A DNA stretch of 29,490 bases, taken from Blattamonas nauphoetae (Eukaryota; Preaxostyla; Oxymonadida). Position numbers and translations under genes: made by a program. The stretch covers positions 1 through 29,490 of the forward strand of contig JARBJD010000604.1 of NCBI GenBank assembly GCA_033064195.1, in the 5' to 3' direction. Positions 8,586-15,400 of the stretch are shown here, in pieces. Positions within the stretch are counted from its first letter, which is position 1; every line of letters starts with the position of its first letter. Below the pieces are notes generated by a model. The model was given only the letters and a program-made list of their open reading frames with translations. It was not told the DNA's origin and made no database searches.

Positions 8586-8996
8586 ATGGTCAAACGTTAT
8601 TTCTCAATTCAGAATTCTCACACTACTCAACTACCTCCTGATTTTACCAATTCTAGAAAACAAAAATATGTTCACTTTCTCGACTGTAAGCTCATTCATG
8701 TGAAAGAAGAAAGTGATGCTGCATCGACAGTCATTTCAAAAGACATTCCTCAGCACATCACAATCCATGGTGATTGGATTCAGACTGATGCATTCAATGA
8801 CTCATTTGTTGCTTTCTGTAATGAACAGATCGCGAAGCGAAAGAAGTGGGAAGTAACTACTCGACAATCAATTGTGAAGATCTGGTTTAAAGACAGTTCT
8901 GGTGAACCAATCGAGATGAAAACTAAAGAGTCAATCAATGGAAAAATAATCCAAGAATATTATGAATTTCTTGTTGATCTCATGTTGGAGTATTAA
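8586..8996 (+). CDS. 136-aa element protein, unknown function
   Basis: This is a small soluble protein that I do not recognise. It begins MVKRYFSIQNSHTTQLPP and contains alternating beta-prone segments (QHITIHGDWIQTDAFNDSF, then WEVTTRQSIVKIWF), ending in an acidic helix (EYYEFLVDLMLEY). There is no membrane segment and there are no cysteine clusters. It lies 31 bases after the second capsid gene. Its last 17 bases overlap the 3' end of the convergent fibre gene. Position suggests a virion or assembly role. It looks whole. Confidence 0.6.
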   Translation: MVKRYFSIQNSHTTQLPPDFTNSRKQKYVHFLDCKLIHVKEESDAASTVISKDIPQHITIHGDWIQTDAFNDSFVAFCNEQIAKRKKWEVTTRQSIVKIWFKDSSGEPIEMKTKESINGKIIQEYYEFLVDLMLEY

Positions 8997-9771
8997 CCAG
9001 TGTTTCGATCAGTGAATTATATTTTTGGATCAGTTCATTGATGAGTGTCTGTTGTTGTCCGACAATGTGACTCAGTTCCTGAATGGCTTTCACGCAGAAG
9101 CAAGAGAGTTCTGCATAATCAACTTGGAGACAATCTGGATTGGAATCATTCACGACTTCGGGGAATATGCCTTGGATCTGTTGAGCAATCACACCAATGT
9201 GTTTCTTCTCACTTTCCTTCTTCAGGCATTCACATTTCTCTTTGCAGTTCTTCAAGTGTTCTTCATCAGTCTCTTTTTCAATTTGCTTTGTCACTTTGTT
9301 GATCTTCGAATCAAATGTGTTGAATTGGTACTGCACGATTTCGACTTTATTCAGTTGCTCGAGAACATCGGGGTATGGTTCAATATTTCTTTTCACTCTT
9401 CTGTCTGACAGTTGAGAAAAGCTTCCTGTTGTGGATATTGAAAACACTCCTGAACCTGTGTCCTCATCGTAGTAATAGAGTGCTGGTTTGTCACACGGTG
9501 ACCACATAATTATTCCATCACCATTGAACTGAATTCCTGAAGTTTCTGCAAGTGATTGCGATATTGAAATTCCAGAAGAAAATGTCGATGCCGGATATGT
9601 TCCAGGATACTTCGGAAGTGATCCCTCTGATATATTCCACTTCGCTCCGTTCACGTTGATCAAACCTCCAATTTCTGGTGTCGTGATCGATCCATTTGTG
9701 CTGACTACTTTTTGGATTGATGATATCGCTGTCTTGTGTGCTTCTGTTGTCTTCTGTAGTGAGTCGATCAC
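8980..9771 (-). CDS. Fibre-like protein with C-terminal peptidase S74 (intramolecular chaperone) domain
   Basis: This is probably a trimeric spike or fibre whose C-terminal domain folds the trimer and then cuts itself off. In the 263 residues that can be read, a beta-rich region (about 35-118) precedes the S74 signature SDRRVKRNI at residues 122-130. Ser122 and Lys127 have the spacing of the known Ser-Lys autocleavage pair. KHIGVIAQQIQGIFPEVV and VDYAELSCFCVKAIQEL follow, and a C-terminal helix (QQQTLINELIQKYNSLIETL) fits the trimeric coiled coil. S74 domains are best known from phage tail spikes and eukaryotic MYRF. The N-terminus is not settled: the first codon of this reading is GTG. The gene converges on the 136-residue gene. 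Confidence 0.8.
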   Translation of the reverse strand: MIDSLQKTTEAHKTAISSIQKVVSTNGSITTPEIGGLINVNGAKWNISEGSLPKYPGTYPASTFSSGISISQSLAETSGIQFNGDGIIMWSPCDKPALYYYDEDTGSGVFSISTTGSFSQLSDRRVKRNIEPYPDVLEQLNKVEIVQYQFNTFDSKINKVTKQIEKETDEEHLKNCKEKCECLKKESEKKHIGVIAQQIQGIFPEVVNDSNPDCLQVDYAELSCFCVKAIQELSHIVGQQQTLINELIQKYNSLIETLVNTPT

Positions 9772-9891
9772 TGCCGAATTCTCTCGTTGGTTGTTGAGAG
9801 ATTATAATCAATCATTTTCTCAATCATTTGGGAATTGTACTTTTGTCGATTCATTTTTGTTTGTTCTTTCATTGAAATTAAAATTTTTGAT

Positions 9892-10032
9892 TCCCTCATG
9901 AACATACGTCACCGGCACATTATTTCTGACATACTCAGAGACTAGCGAACAGTTCTCTTCTCTCATTGATTCAATTAATGCTTGTTCTGAACATACTCGA
10001 CGTCTTTCCTTGTACATCGCAGTTGGATTCAT
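9892..10032 (-). pseudogene. 5' piece of a repeat-domain gene, inverted near-copy of the start of the gene at 19153
   Basis: The minus strand from 10032 carries the first 47 codons of the same gene as at 19153 (MNPTAMYKERRRVCSEQALI onward), differing at only two bases over about 141. The likeness stops abruptly inside the coding region at 9892, where unrelated sequence leading to the fibre gene begins. It is therefore an incomplete inverted copy and part of the facing inverted repeats of the two element copies. Confidence 0.8.
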
Positions 10033-10065
10033 TTAATACAAATTAAAAAATTCAAAAATAAAAAA
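10033..10065 (-). promoter_or_regulatory. Double T-box with TAAATG (minus strand)
   Basis: Read on the minus strand, two T-rich boxes flank GAA and lead into GTATTAAATG. It matches the site before 19153 almost base for base. Confidence 0.55.
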
Positions 10066-10077
10066 CAACAACGAGTT

Positions 10078-10569
10078 TTATTTCTGTTGATCATTTTGAA
10101 GTAACCAATTTGGTACTTTTCTTTTCACGTACTTCATCCAGATTTCGGCACAGATTGGTCGATAATATTCGAACGATTCTAGTTTCATCTTCAAGAAACT
10201 TTGAGGTGTTGCTCTCATCATGTTCTTCACCATTTGACTGATCTGTTCTTTCGATAGTCTGACGTTTAAATTCTCCGATGCATCGGGAAGTTTTCTGACG
10301 TTCGCTATTTGACAGATCAGTTGAGGTTGGTTTCGCCTCCATTTCTTTGTGTCATAGTTCATCCAAGTTGGGTTATCGATGTCAACATATTTTTGGAATA
10401 ATTGTTTTAAAGTTTTGAAATTGACAATCAGTTCTGGTTTCCACAATCCTAATTTCATGAGAAATAAATGATTCTGACTCAGGAAATTCATGATATCACT
10501 GTCCTTTCGATTAGGATTAGTGTATTCTAAAATTTGCTCAAGTTCTTCGATGTGTTCTAGCTGTGCCAT
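10078..10569 (-). CDS. 163-aa end-proximal element protein, unknown function
   Basis: This is a helical, Trp-rich basic protein of 163 residues that I do not recognise. Segments such as WMNYDTKKWRRNQPQLICQI and LSKEQISQMVKNMMRATP recall parts of the 213-residue protein at 19586 (YNPDSKKYQHHRSFLLNML, MIVENMKANP) in the same order, so distant paralogy is possible but unproven. The start codon lies in CTAAATG after a double T-box, the start type shared by the genes near the element ends. It is the outermost gene of copy A, beside the truncated repeat-domain gene on the same strand. No membrane segment or zinc-binding cysteine pattern is seen. Confidence 0.6.
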   Translation of the reverse strand: MAQLEHIEELEQILEYTNPNRKDSDIMNFLSQNHLFLMKLGLWKPELIVNFKTLKQLFQKYVDIDNPTWMNYDTKKWRRNQPQLICQIANVRKLPDASENLNVRLSKEQISQMVKNMMRATPQSFLKMKLESFEYYRPICAEIWMKYVKRKVPNWLLQNDQQK

Positions 10570-10603
10570 TTAGTACAAAATAAAAAATTCGAAAAATAAA
10601 AAA
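10570..10603 (-). promoter_or_regulatory. Double T-box with TAAATG before the 163-aa gene (minus strand)
   Basis: On the minus strand, TTTTTTATTTTTCGAA is followed by a second TTTTTTATTTTG and then TACTAAATG. It closely resembles the site before the 213-residue gene at 19586. Confidence 0.6.
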
Positions 10604-10985
10604 TCTCCTTTGTTTTTTCAAAAGTGAAAATACTCGATAACTACTGATCCGATTTCAATAATTCTTGCACCAATCGAAAGAGCGTGTCGGATATGACCTT
10701 AGATGAGAGTTTGATCAAGATCTGAGAACATCGATTTTTCTTCATTTTTTCAAGTGCACCATATGCACCAAAAAATGATATATGGCAAAAATCAATATTG
10801 TTCAAAAATTTTTGTAAAATCGTTTTTATATCAAGTTTGACATCCATTCTGTGAAATTTGAAGTTGATTTGACGAACAACTACTGTTTTCAAAACTTGAT
10901 TTTGAAGTGTCCCGTAACTTTTAAAAATCGTCATTAAAACCCCTCTACACAGATATATAGCCAGGGTAAATCCTCGGAAAATTAG

Positions 10986-11056
10986 GGACGAGTAGTCGAG
11001 TGGTAAGTGCACGTACCACTAGGCTAGGAGTCCCAGGTTCGAACCCCGGAGGAAGC
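10986..11056 (+). other. tRNA-like sequence (A box and B box), probably a pseudogene or SINE head
   Basis: TAGTCGAGTGG at 10993-11003 fits the polymerase III A box and GGTTCGAACCC at 11036-11046 is a perfect B box, with normal spacing. The preceding GACGAG and the GAGTGGTAAG loop recall serine or leucine tRNAs. However, the acceptor, D and anticodon stems do not close, so a working tRNA is unlikely. Confidence 0.45.
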
Positions 11057-11173
11057 AATAATTTGTCCGACGTCGGAATGCAAAAATGAGATAAATGTCA
11101 GAAACAGGGATCGCAACCCTGGGCCTTAGGGACTTGCCAACACACCAGGCAATAAAAACCACCAGCTTCCTCC
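11048..11173. repeat. Short inverted repeat joining two opposed tRNA-like sequences
   Basis: GGAGGAAGC at 11048-11056 is repeated as its complement at 11165-11173. Between them, on the minus strand, GGGTTGCGATCCC (11107-11119) resembles a B box and TGGTGTGTTGG an A box, so a second tRNA-like unit appears to face the first. Confidence 0.35.
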
Positions 11174-11590
11174 CTCCCTAAGGTTTTGCACTTTTTTTGC
11201 CTATATGCAAAATCGAGTCCTCTATCGATTGCGAGTGGTTTCGAGTCCCGATCTCTGCTCGTTGTCGAGATACGAGTGTTTTCTCAAAAGAGGTTCACTT
11301 TTTTTTCGAACTTTTTTGAATGAAGAATAACTCAGATCTCGACGAATACTCAACCGATTATCATCTGGTTTCATTTGATCGATGAGTCACATGGTCCTCG
11401 AGATTTTAGTTTTTGTTTCAAGAATTTTCTCAATAGGGTTCCCAAATAAGCGCCAAATTAGTCATATTGAAAAAATCAAAAAGTCGAAAAAAGTGACAAA
11501 ATTTTCGAAATAAAGCAAAAATTTACTTCAAAATGGACGTTTTACAAGAGGTCAAAATATTGGACATATTTTAAGAATTTAGGCCAAATA

Positions 11591-11650
11591 TTGATGTCAT
11601 CAAAATGTCATAAATTCCTTTTAATACAAGATTCAAAATTGGTCAATCGG
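11591..11650 (+). repeat. Left inverted repeat of the DIRS-type element
   Basis: These sixty bases return as reverse complement at 14141-14200 with one difference. The outer edge begins with the near-palindrome TTGATGTCATCAA. Confidence 0.9.
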
Positions 11651-11665
11651 AATTGACTTTCAACT

Positions 11666-13759
11666 TTGGTTTTCAACGATTATTTCAATCGGGTTCCCAA
11701 TTCGCTTTCTATACTACTAACAGCAATCTCAGAATGCATTCCAACAACGAAACGAACCACGCCCAGACGGTTCGAGAATGTCATCACGGAGACAACCATC
11801 CCCAGGCCAACGGAAGTGGTCGAAGAAACAATAGATCAGGAAGGAAAGGAAGATTCACCCCATCTCATGGGTGGGAGAACAAAATTCTTCGCAGAGGCGT
11901 GGAGGGAGTACAATCTGGAAAAATTGATCAAAGAAGGCGTGGAAGTCGAATGGTCCGAGAGTGGCCCACCGACAAGCGGTGGGTACCCCGTAGAAATTCA
12001 TCAGGGAGCCAGGGAGACCCAGGCTCTTCAGCACCTGCTCACAGAGGAACTAAGCCAACAGGTCATACGCAAGGCAGAGGACGGAGAGGTGAAAGCATAC
12101 AGCGCAACATTCGTGATTCCCAAGAGGGACGGGGATTGGAGGAGGATCCTCGATTGCAGGGGGATAAACGATCACGTCGTCAAACATCATTTCAAGATGG
12201 AGGGAGCAGCAACGGTGGCAAGAACGATGACCAGGGGAATTTGGTTCTGCACTCTAGATCTCACACACGCATATTTACATGTCTCCCTTCACAAGGAGAG
12301 TATCCCATACTTCGGCTTCAGGGTCGACGGGATAGATTACGTTCAAACTACTCTCTGCTTCGGTTTAACATCGGCGCCGAGGACGTTTACGAAAATAATG
12401 CGCCCAATCATCGCGAAGTTCCGCCCACTCTTCCCAATAGTGGCTTACCTCGACGACTTCATAATCTTCGGCAACTCAAAAGATTCTGCAGCAAGGAATG
12501 CAAGAGCAGTAGCAGCAGAACTTCGTCGGTTGGGTTTCACGATCAACGCGGCGAAGTCAAGGATGGAGCCGACACAAGTGGGGCAATATCTAGGCTTCGA
12601 GTGGAATTCGATAGAAATGACAGTCGCCGTGGAAGAAGCAAAACGAAGGAAGATTGCACAGACGGTCAGGGAGAGAATCCAACAACACAAGAAAGGAGTC
12701 AGGACGAGGGCCCACTCGATAGCTTCTCTTGTGGGCAAGCTTCAAGCGCTCGCATTTGCAGACGACCGCGCGCATTTCAATACTCGCGAGATGGTCGCAT
12801 GAAAAGAGACATTAGTAACAAGGGGTGGCTACGGAGAGATGGACCTGATGTCAGAAGTCGTGTTCGAAGAGCTCGCATGGTGGGATTCACACCTCATGAA
12901 GCAAATGTCAAGATCAATCAGGCCATTCTGTCACACCGTCTCCATGACGACCGACGCCAGCGAGTGGGGCGTCGGCGTTGTGTGGAAGAGAGGAAAGGTT
13001 GTCAGTCACTGGCAAGATCACTTCGTCGACGGGAAAGACTACACAAGCAACCATCGCGAAGCGCAAGCCGTACTGTTGGGTCTGACGGAAGGGTTAGTGA
13101 CAAATCAGATAATCCCAGGCGACGATATCCTGGTGATATCAGACAACACTACAGTAGTGTCAAATATCAATCGCAAGAGCACATGTCTCTCGCCACTAAC
13201 AATCTTCAGAGCCCTCTTCAACGAGGCACACCGTTTTCAATGCCGCCTCTGGGCCGAGCACATTGCCGGCGAAAGCAATTCAGTTGCGGATCGTCTCTCA
13301 AGAATGAGAGATTCATCAGACTTCACTCTCAAAACGGAGGTCTTCACCCAACTAATCAACAGTTTACAAATCAGACCAACCATAGACGCGTTTGCATCTG
13401 TAAGCAACAGGAAGGTGACTCGCTACTGGAGTCTGATGAGGGAGGAAGAGTCCCAGGGCACAAATGCCCTCTTGCAGGATTGGACGGCGGAAGATTGTGT
13501 TTACGCCTTCCCACCAATACCACTCATTCAGCGCGTGATCAACAAACTTTATCACGCCCGTCCGATGACAGTCCTCATCATTCCAGACTGGTCGACAGTC
13601 CCGGGACTGGATCAATTACTCCAGATGTCAGCAACATCAATCTGTCTGGGCAGGACGGATCAAATCACCCAGTTGGGGCCAGGGATGATCGCTTCGAAGA
13701 GCAGCCGACCCCCAGGTCTCCTTCGAGCATTCTTGCTGGGGAGATCTGGGAGGGCCTAG
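11666..13759 (+). pseudogene. DIRS-type reverse transcriptase and RNase H coding region
   Basis: This region would copy element RNA into DNA. The reverse transcriptase is shown by FVIPKRDGDWRRILDCRGIN, then WFCTLDLTHAYLHVSL (catalytic Asp), YVQTTLCFGLTSAPRTFTK, and the YLDD box in VAYLDDFIIFG, with NAAKSRMEPTQVGQYLGFEW downstream. RNase H is shown by MTTDASEWGVGVVW, NHREAQAVLLGL, VISDNTTVVSNINRKS and HIAGESNSVADRLSR. This set and order is typical of DIRS-like elements. Base composition is clearly richer in G and C than in the Polinton genes on either side, consistent with an insertion of different origin. The region looks broken about once. Confidence 0.8.
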
Positions 13760-14148
13760 CCGAGGAAATTGGAATCAGCAGGGACACAATGATCTGGATT
13801 CTTGCTGGAATCAGCGATGCGACGGAACGTCAATACGCGGGAGCGATCAGGAAATGGATTATTGATTCTGACAAGGCCGGTAGAGACTGGAGAGACACTA
13901 ATGAAGTCACCGTTGCGAATTATCTGTCAAAGCAAATTGCATCGACAAAGAAGAAGAAGAAAAGACCACCACATGTAGATCGCAGCGCGCTGTCAACGTT
14001 ATCACAACTACTTGGAAAGGGGCAGGTTGGAGCGTCCATGATCGTCTCCGCTGCAATGAAGGGGATGAAGAAGAGTAGTTATAGAGAAGACTGGAGAACC
14101 AATCTGAAATTGTCTTTGAAATCAAAACTAAAAGTCAACGCCGATTGA
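13740..14148 (+). pseudogene. Tyrosine recombinase N-terminal (core-binding) part
   Basis: The reading frame that overlaps the RNase H region continues with a helical domain like the SAM-like core-binding part of tyrosine recombinases: SDATERQYAGAIRKWI, VANYLSKQIAS, SALSTLSQLLG, SAAMKGMKK. In DIRS elements this domain opens the recombinase that integrates a circular DNA copy. No catalytic domain with the Arg...His-X-X-Arg...Tyr set follows before the right inverted repeat, so on its own it would not recombine DNA. Confidence 0.6.
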
Positions 14149-14200
14149 CCAATTTTGGATCTTGTATTAAAAGGAATTTATGACATTTTGATGACATCAA
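14141..14200 (-). repeat. Right inverted repeat of the DIRS-type element
   Basis: This is the partner of 11591-11650 (59 of 60 bases). The last codons of the recombinase-type reading frame run into it. Confidence 0.9.
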
Positions 14201-14302
14201 AAAAGTGCCCTAAATTTGAAAATAACGGCCAAAAAAGGACCTCGTGAAAAGTGTCCTTTTTGAAGCTTTTTTTGAGTACTTTCCAAAAACAAATTCGATT
14301 TC

Positions 14303-14332
14303 TTTTTTTATTCAATTTTTAATTTGGATAAA
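14303..14332 (+). promoter_or_regulatory. Double T-box before the 197-aa repeat-domain gene
   Basis: Two T-rich boxes (TTTTTTTATTC and ATTTTTAATTTG) are followed by GATAAAATG. It is of the end-proximal gene type, with one extra A in the initiator. Confidence 0.5.
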
Positions 14333-14926
14333 ATGAGTTGCGTATTACCACCAAATCAACTACAGGAACTTTTGGACAAAGAAAATTTGAAGATGAAAGT
14401 TCCACCAACTCTCAATCGACAAGGAACAACATATCTCACATCGAGCACTTTCGAATATTATCACGAAGATAAACCAGATGACATTTATCGAGTGTACTTA
14501 CAGCGTTTTGTCAAAGGATCTAGACCACACACGAATCGTCAGAGATACATTCAAGTATCCAATTGTTGTACGAAAGCAAAGTTTCTCGAGTCATTGAAAA
14601 ACGAAAATTGTGAACTCGTTTCTGAATATAAGTATGCTGATTCACTTGTCACATATCGACACGAAGGAATCGAATGGAAAGTGATTCCCTCGAAATGGAT
14701 GAAAGGATATCGAGCTCATAATTGTCAACGAAAACATTACACACAATCGTTTGTTGAAAATGAATTGAAAAAAGAGAATTGTGAACTCATTGGAACATAC
14801 ACAAAGGTACTTGAGCCATTCAAATATCGCGATTTACGAACAAAGAATGAGTATTACGTTCGCTTGGACAATTGGTGGTATTTTGGAGACCGTCCTCACT
14901 TGAGAAAGTACCACGATAGGTCATGA
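14333..14926 (+). CDS. Three-unit repeat-domain protein, unknown function
   Basis: The protein is about 197 residues and built of three units of roughly 55 residues. Units two and three align with the two units of the gene at 19153. The signature is an opening helix, then ENCELVSEY, a beta-prone VTYRHEGIEWKV, a Trp, and a closing G-x-R-x-H followed by basic residues and HYTQ. The first unit is more diverged. The pattern recalls the small repeated DNA-binding-type modules of phage and giant-virus proteins, but I cannot assign it to a named family. I use the ATG at 14333. The upstream double T-box shows it belongs to the element rather than to the neighbouring retroelement. It looks whole. Confidence 0.65.
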   Translation: MSCVLPPNQLQELLDKENLKMKVPPTLNRQGTTYLTSSTFEYYHEDKPDDIYRVYLQRFVKGSRPHTNRQRYIQVSNCCTKAKFLESLKNENCELVSEYKYADSLVTYRHEGIEWKVIPSKWMKGYRAHNCQRKHYTQSFVENELKKENCELIGTYTKVLEPFKYRDLRTKNEYYVRLDNWWYFGDRPHLRKYHDRS

Positions 14927-15258
14927 AAACACTGAAAATCTATTTTTGACCACAAATCAAGTGAAACTAATGTGAGAACCATTTCGAAAAATTCTGAAAA
15001 AAATTCTAAAATCTCGGGGACACTGTCGGTCATCGATCAAAAGAGGTTTGATCAAAATCGGTTGAGAATTCGTCGAGTTACGTACTAAACTTTGGTCCAA
15101 AAAGTGACCAAAAAAGTCGATGTTCCGATTCTGCTACTATGAACTGCTTTATGGCTCAAATTGTGTTCAAACACGTTTGATTGTGACGGAAATCATTTTG
15201 AAAGGTAGGATTTTCGATAAAAAGCACTTTCTGAAAAAAAAGTTTGATCCGACCCATA
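14927..15258. other. Gene-free stretch left of the hAT insertion
   Basis: No gene is seen. It contains the 72-base segment that is inverted at 11338-11409 and a possible weak hairpin (GGTCA...TGACC) just after the repeat-domain gene. Before the hAT insertion, this stretch was continuous with the sequence that now starts at 17780. Confidence 0.55.
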
Positions 15259-15266
15259 TCCATGGT
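15259..15266 (+). repeat. Left 8-bp target-site duplication of the hAT element
   Basis: TCCATGGT occurs directly outside the left terminal repeat and again at 17772-17779 outside the right one. Eight bases is the normal duplication length for hAT transposons. Confidence 0.9.
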
Positions 15267-15278
15267 CAGGGACCTTAG
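15267..15278 (+). repeat. Left terminal inverted repeat of the hAT element
   Basis: CAGGGACCTTAG is the exact complement of the right end at 17760-17771. Confidence 0.9.
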
Positions 15279-15400
15279 ATGGATCAGATCGATCACACCT
15301 CCATTGATCAAACCTCATTTTTCAAGAATAACTTCATTTCACTGTTAATTTTTGCTGAAAGTTCAAATAAGATAGTGAATTGAGGCAAAAACATGATGAA

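Larger units (their letters stand above)
10604..11520. other. Gene-free stretch at the right end of copy A
   Basis: No supported gene lies here. It contains AT-rich DNA of ordinary intergenic character, a tRNA-like sequence near 10990-11056, an opposed tRNA-like sequence near 11105-11150, and, at 11338-11409, a 72-base segment that returns inverted at 15006-15077. A 123-codon minus-strand reading at 10641-11012 has no start signal and no recognisable domain. Confidence 0.6.
1..11650 (+). mobile_element. Polinton/Maverick-like element, copy A (left end outside window)
   Basis: This is a virus-like DNA element of the Polinton/Maverick family. The assignment rests on an integrase, an A32-type packaging ATPase, capsid-like paralogues and, in the matching copy, a protein-primed DNA polymerase B. 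The copy enters the window inside a small gene before the integrase and runs through the virion genes to minus-strand genes at 10.0-10.6 kb. Its right limit is not certain. I place it near 11650, where inverted repeats face matching sequence at 14.1-15.1 kb. The integrase part is broken in a few places, whereas the genes from 1.29 to 9.0 kb look whole. No adenain-type protease and no membrane fusion protein was recognised. Confidence 0.8.
11521..14270 (+). mobile_element. DIRS-type tyrosine-recombinase retroelement, fossil
   Basis: This is a GC-richer island flanked by inverted repeats. Its parts in order are reverse transcriptase (about 11.9-12.6 kb), RNase H (about 12.9-13.3 kb), the DIRS/Ngaro-type segment with IDAFAS and YAFPPIPLIQRV (13.38-13.6 kb), and the start of a tyrosine-recombinase core-binding domain (13.75-14.1 kb). 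The catalytic recombinase half is not seen. The inverted repeats match at 59 of 60 bases (11591-11650 and 14141-14200), with looser likeness extending outward to about 11521 and 14270 and a little inward. It appears shortened and broken once or twice. The highly similar ends suggest no great age. Confidence 0.75.
11338..15077. repeat. 72-base inverted repeat pair (11338-11409 and 15006-15077)
   Basis: The reverse complement of 11338-11409 aligns with 15006-15077 without gaps at 57 of 72 positions by my count. Shared blocks include CTAAAATCTC, TCATCGATCAAA and AATCGGTTGAG. It lies outside the retroelement and may belong to the end repeats of the two facing element copies, or it may be a dispersed host repeat. 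Confidence 0.6.

Noticed and set aside
9025-9415. Three plus-strand readings opposite the fibre gene
   Set aside because: They are antisense shadows of the S74 protein gene, with no start signal.
10641-11012. 123-codon minus-strand reading
   Set aside because: It has no T-box or other start signal and no domain, and it overlaps the tRNA-like sequence. The DNA looks like ordinary AT-rich intergenic sequence.
10986-11056. Functional tRNA gene
   Set aside because: The A and B boxes are good, but the acceptor, D and anticodon stems do not pair convincingly and no anticodon can be assigned.
11653-13740. Long basic Arg/Ser-rich reading as a separate protein
   Set aside because: It is the alternate frame of the reverse transcriptase/RNase H region and has no domain of its own before the recombinase part.
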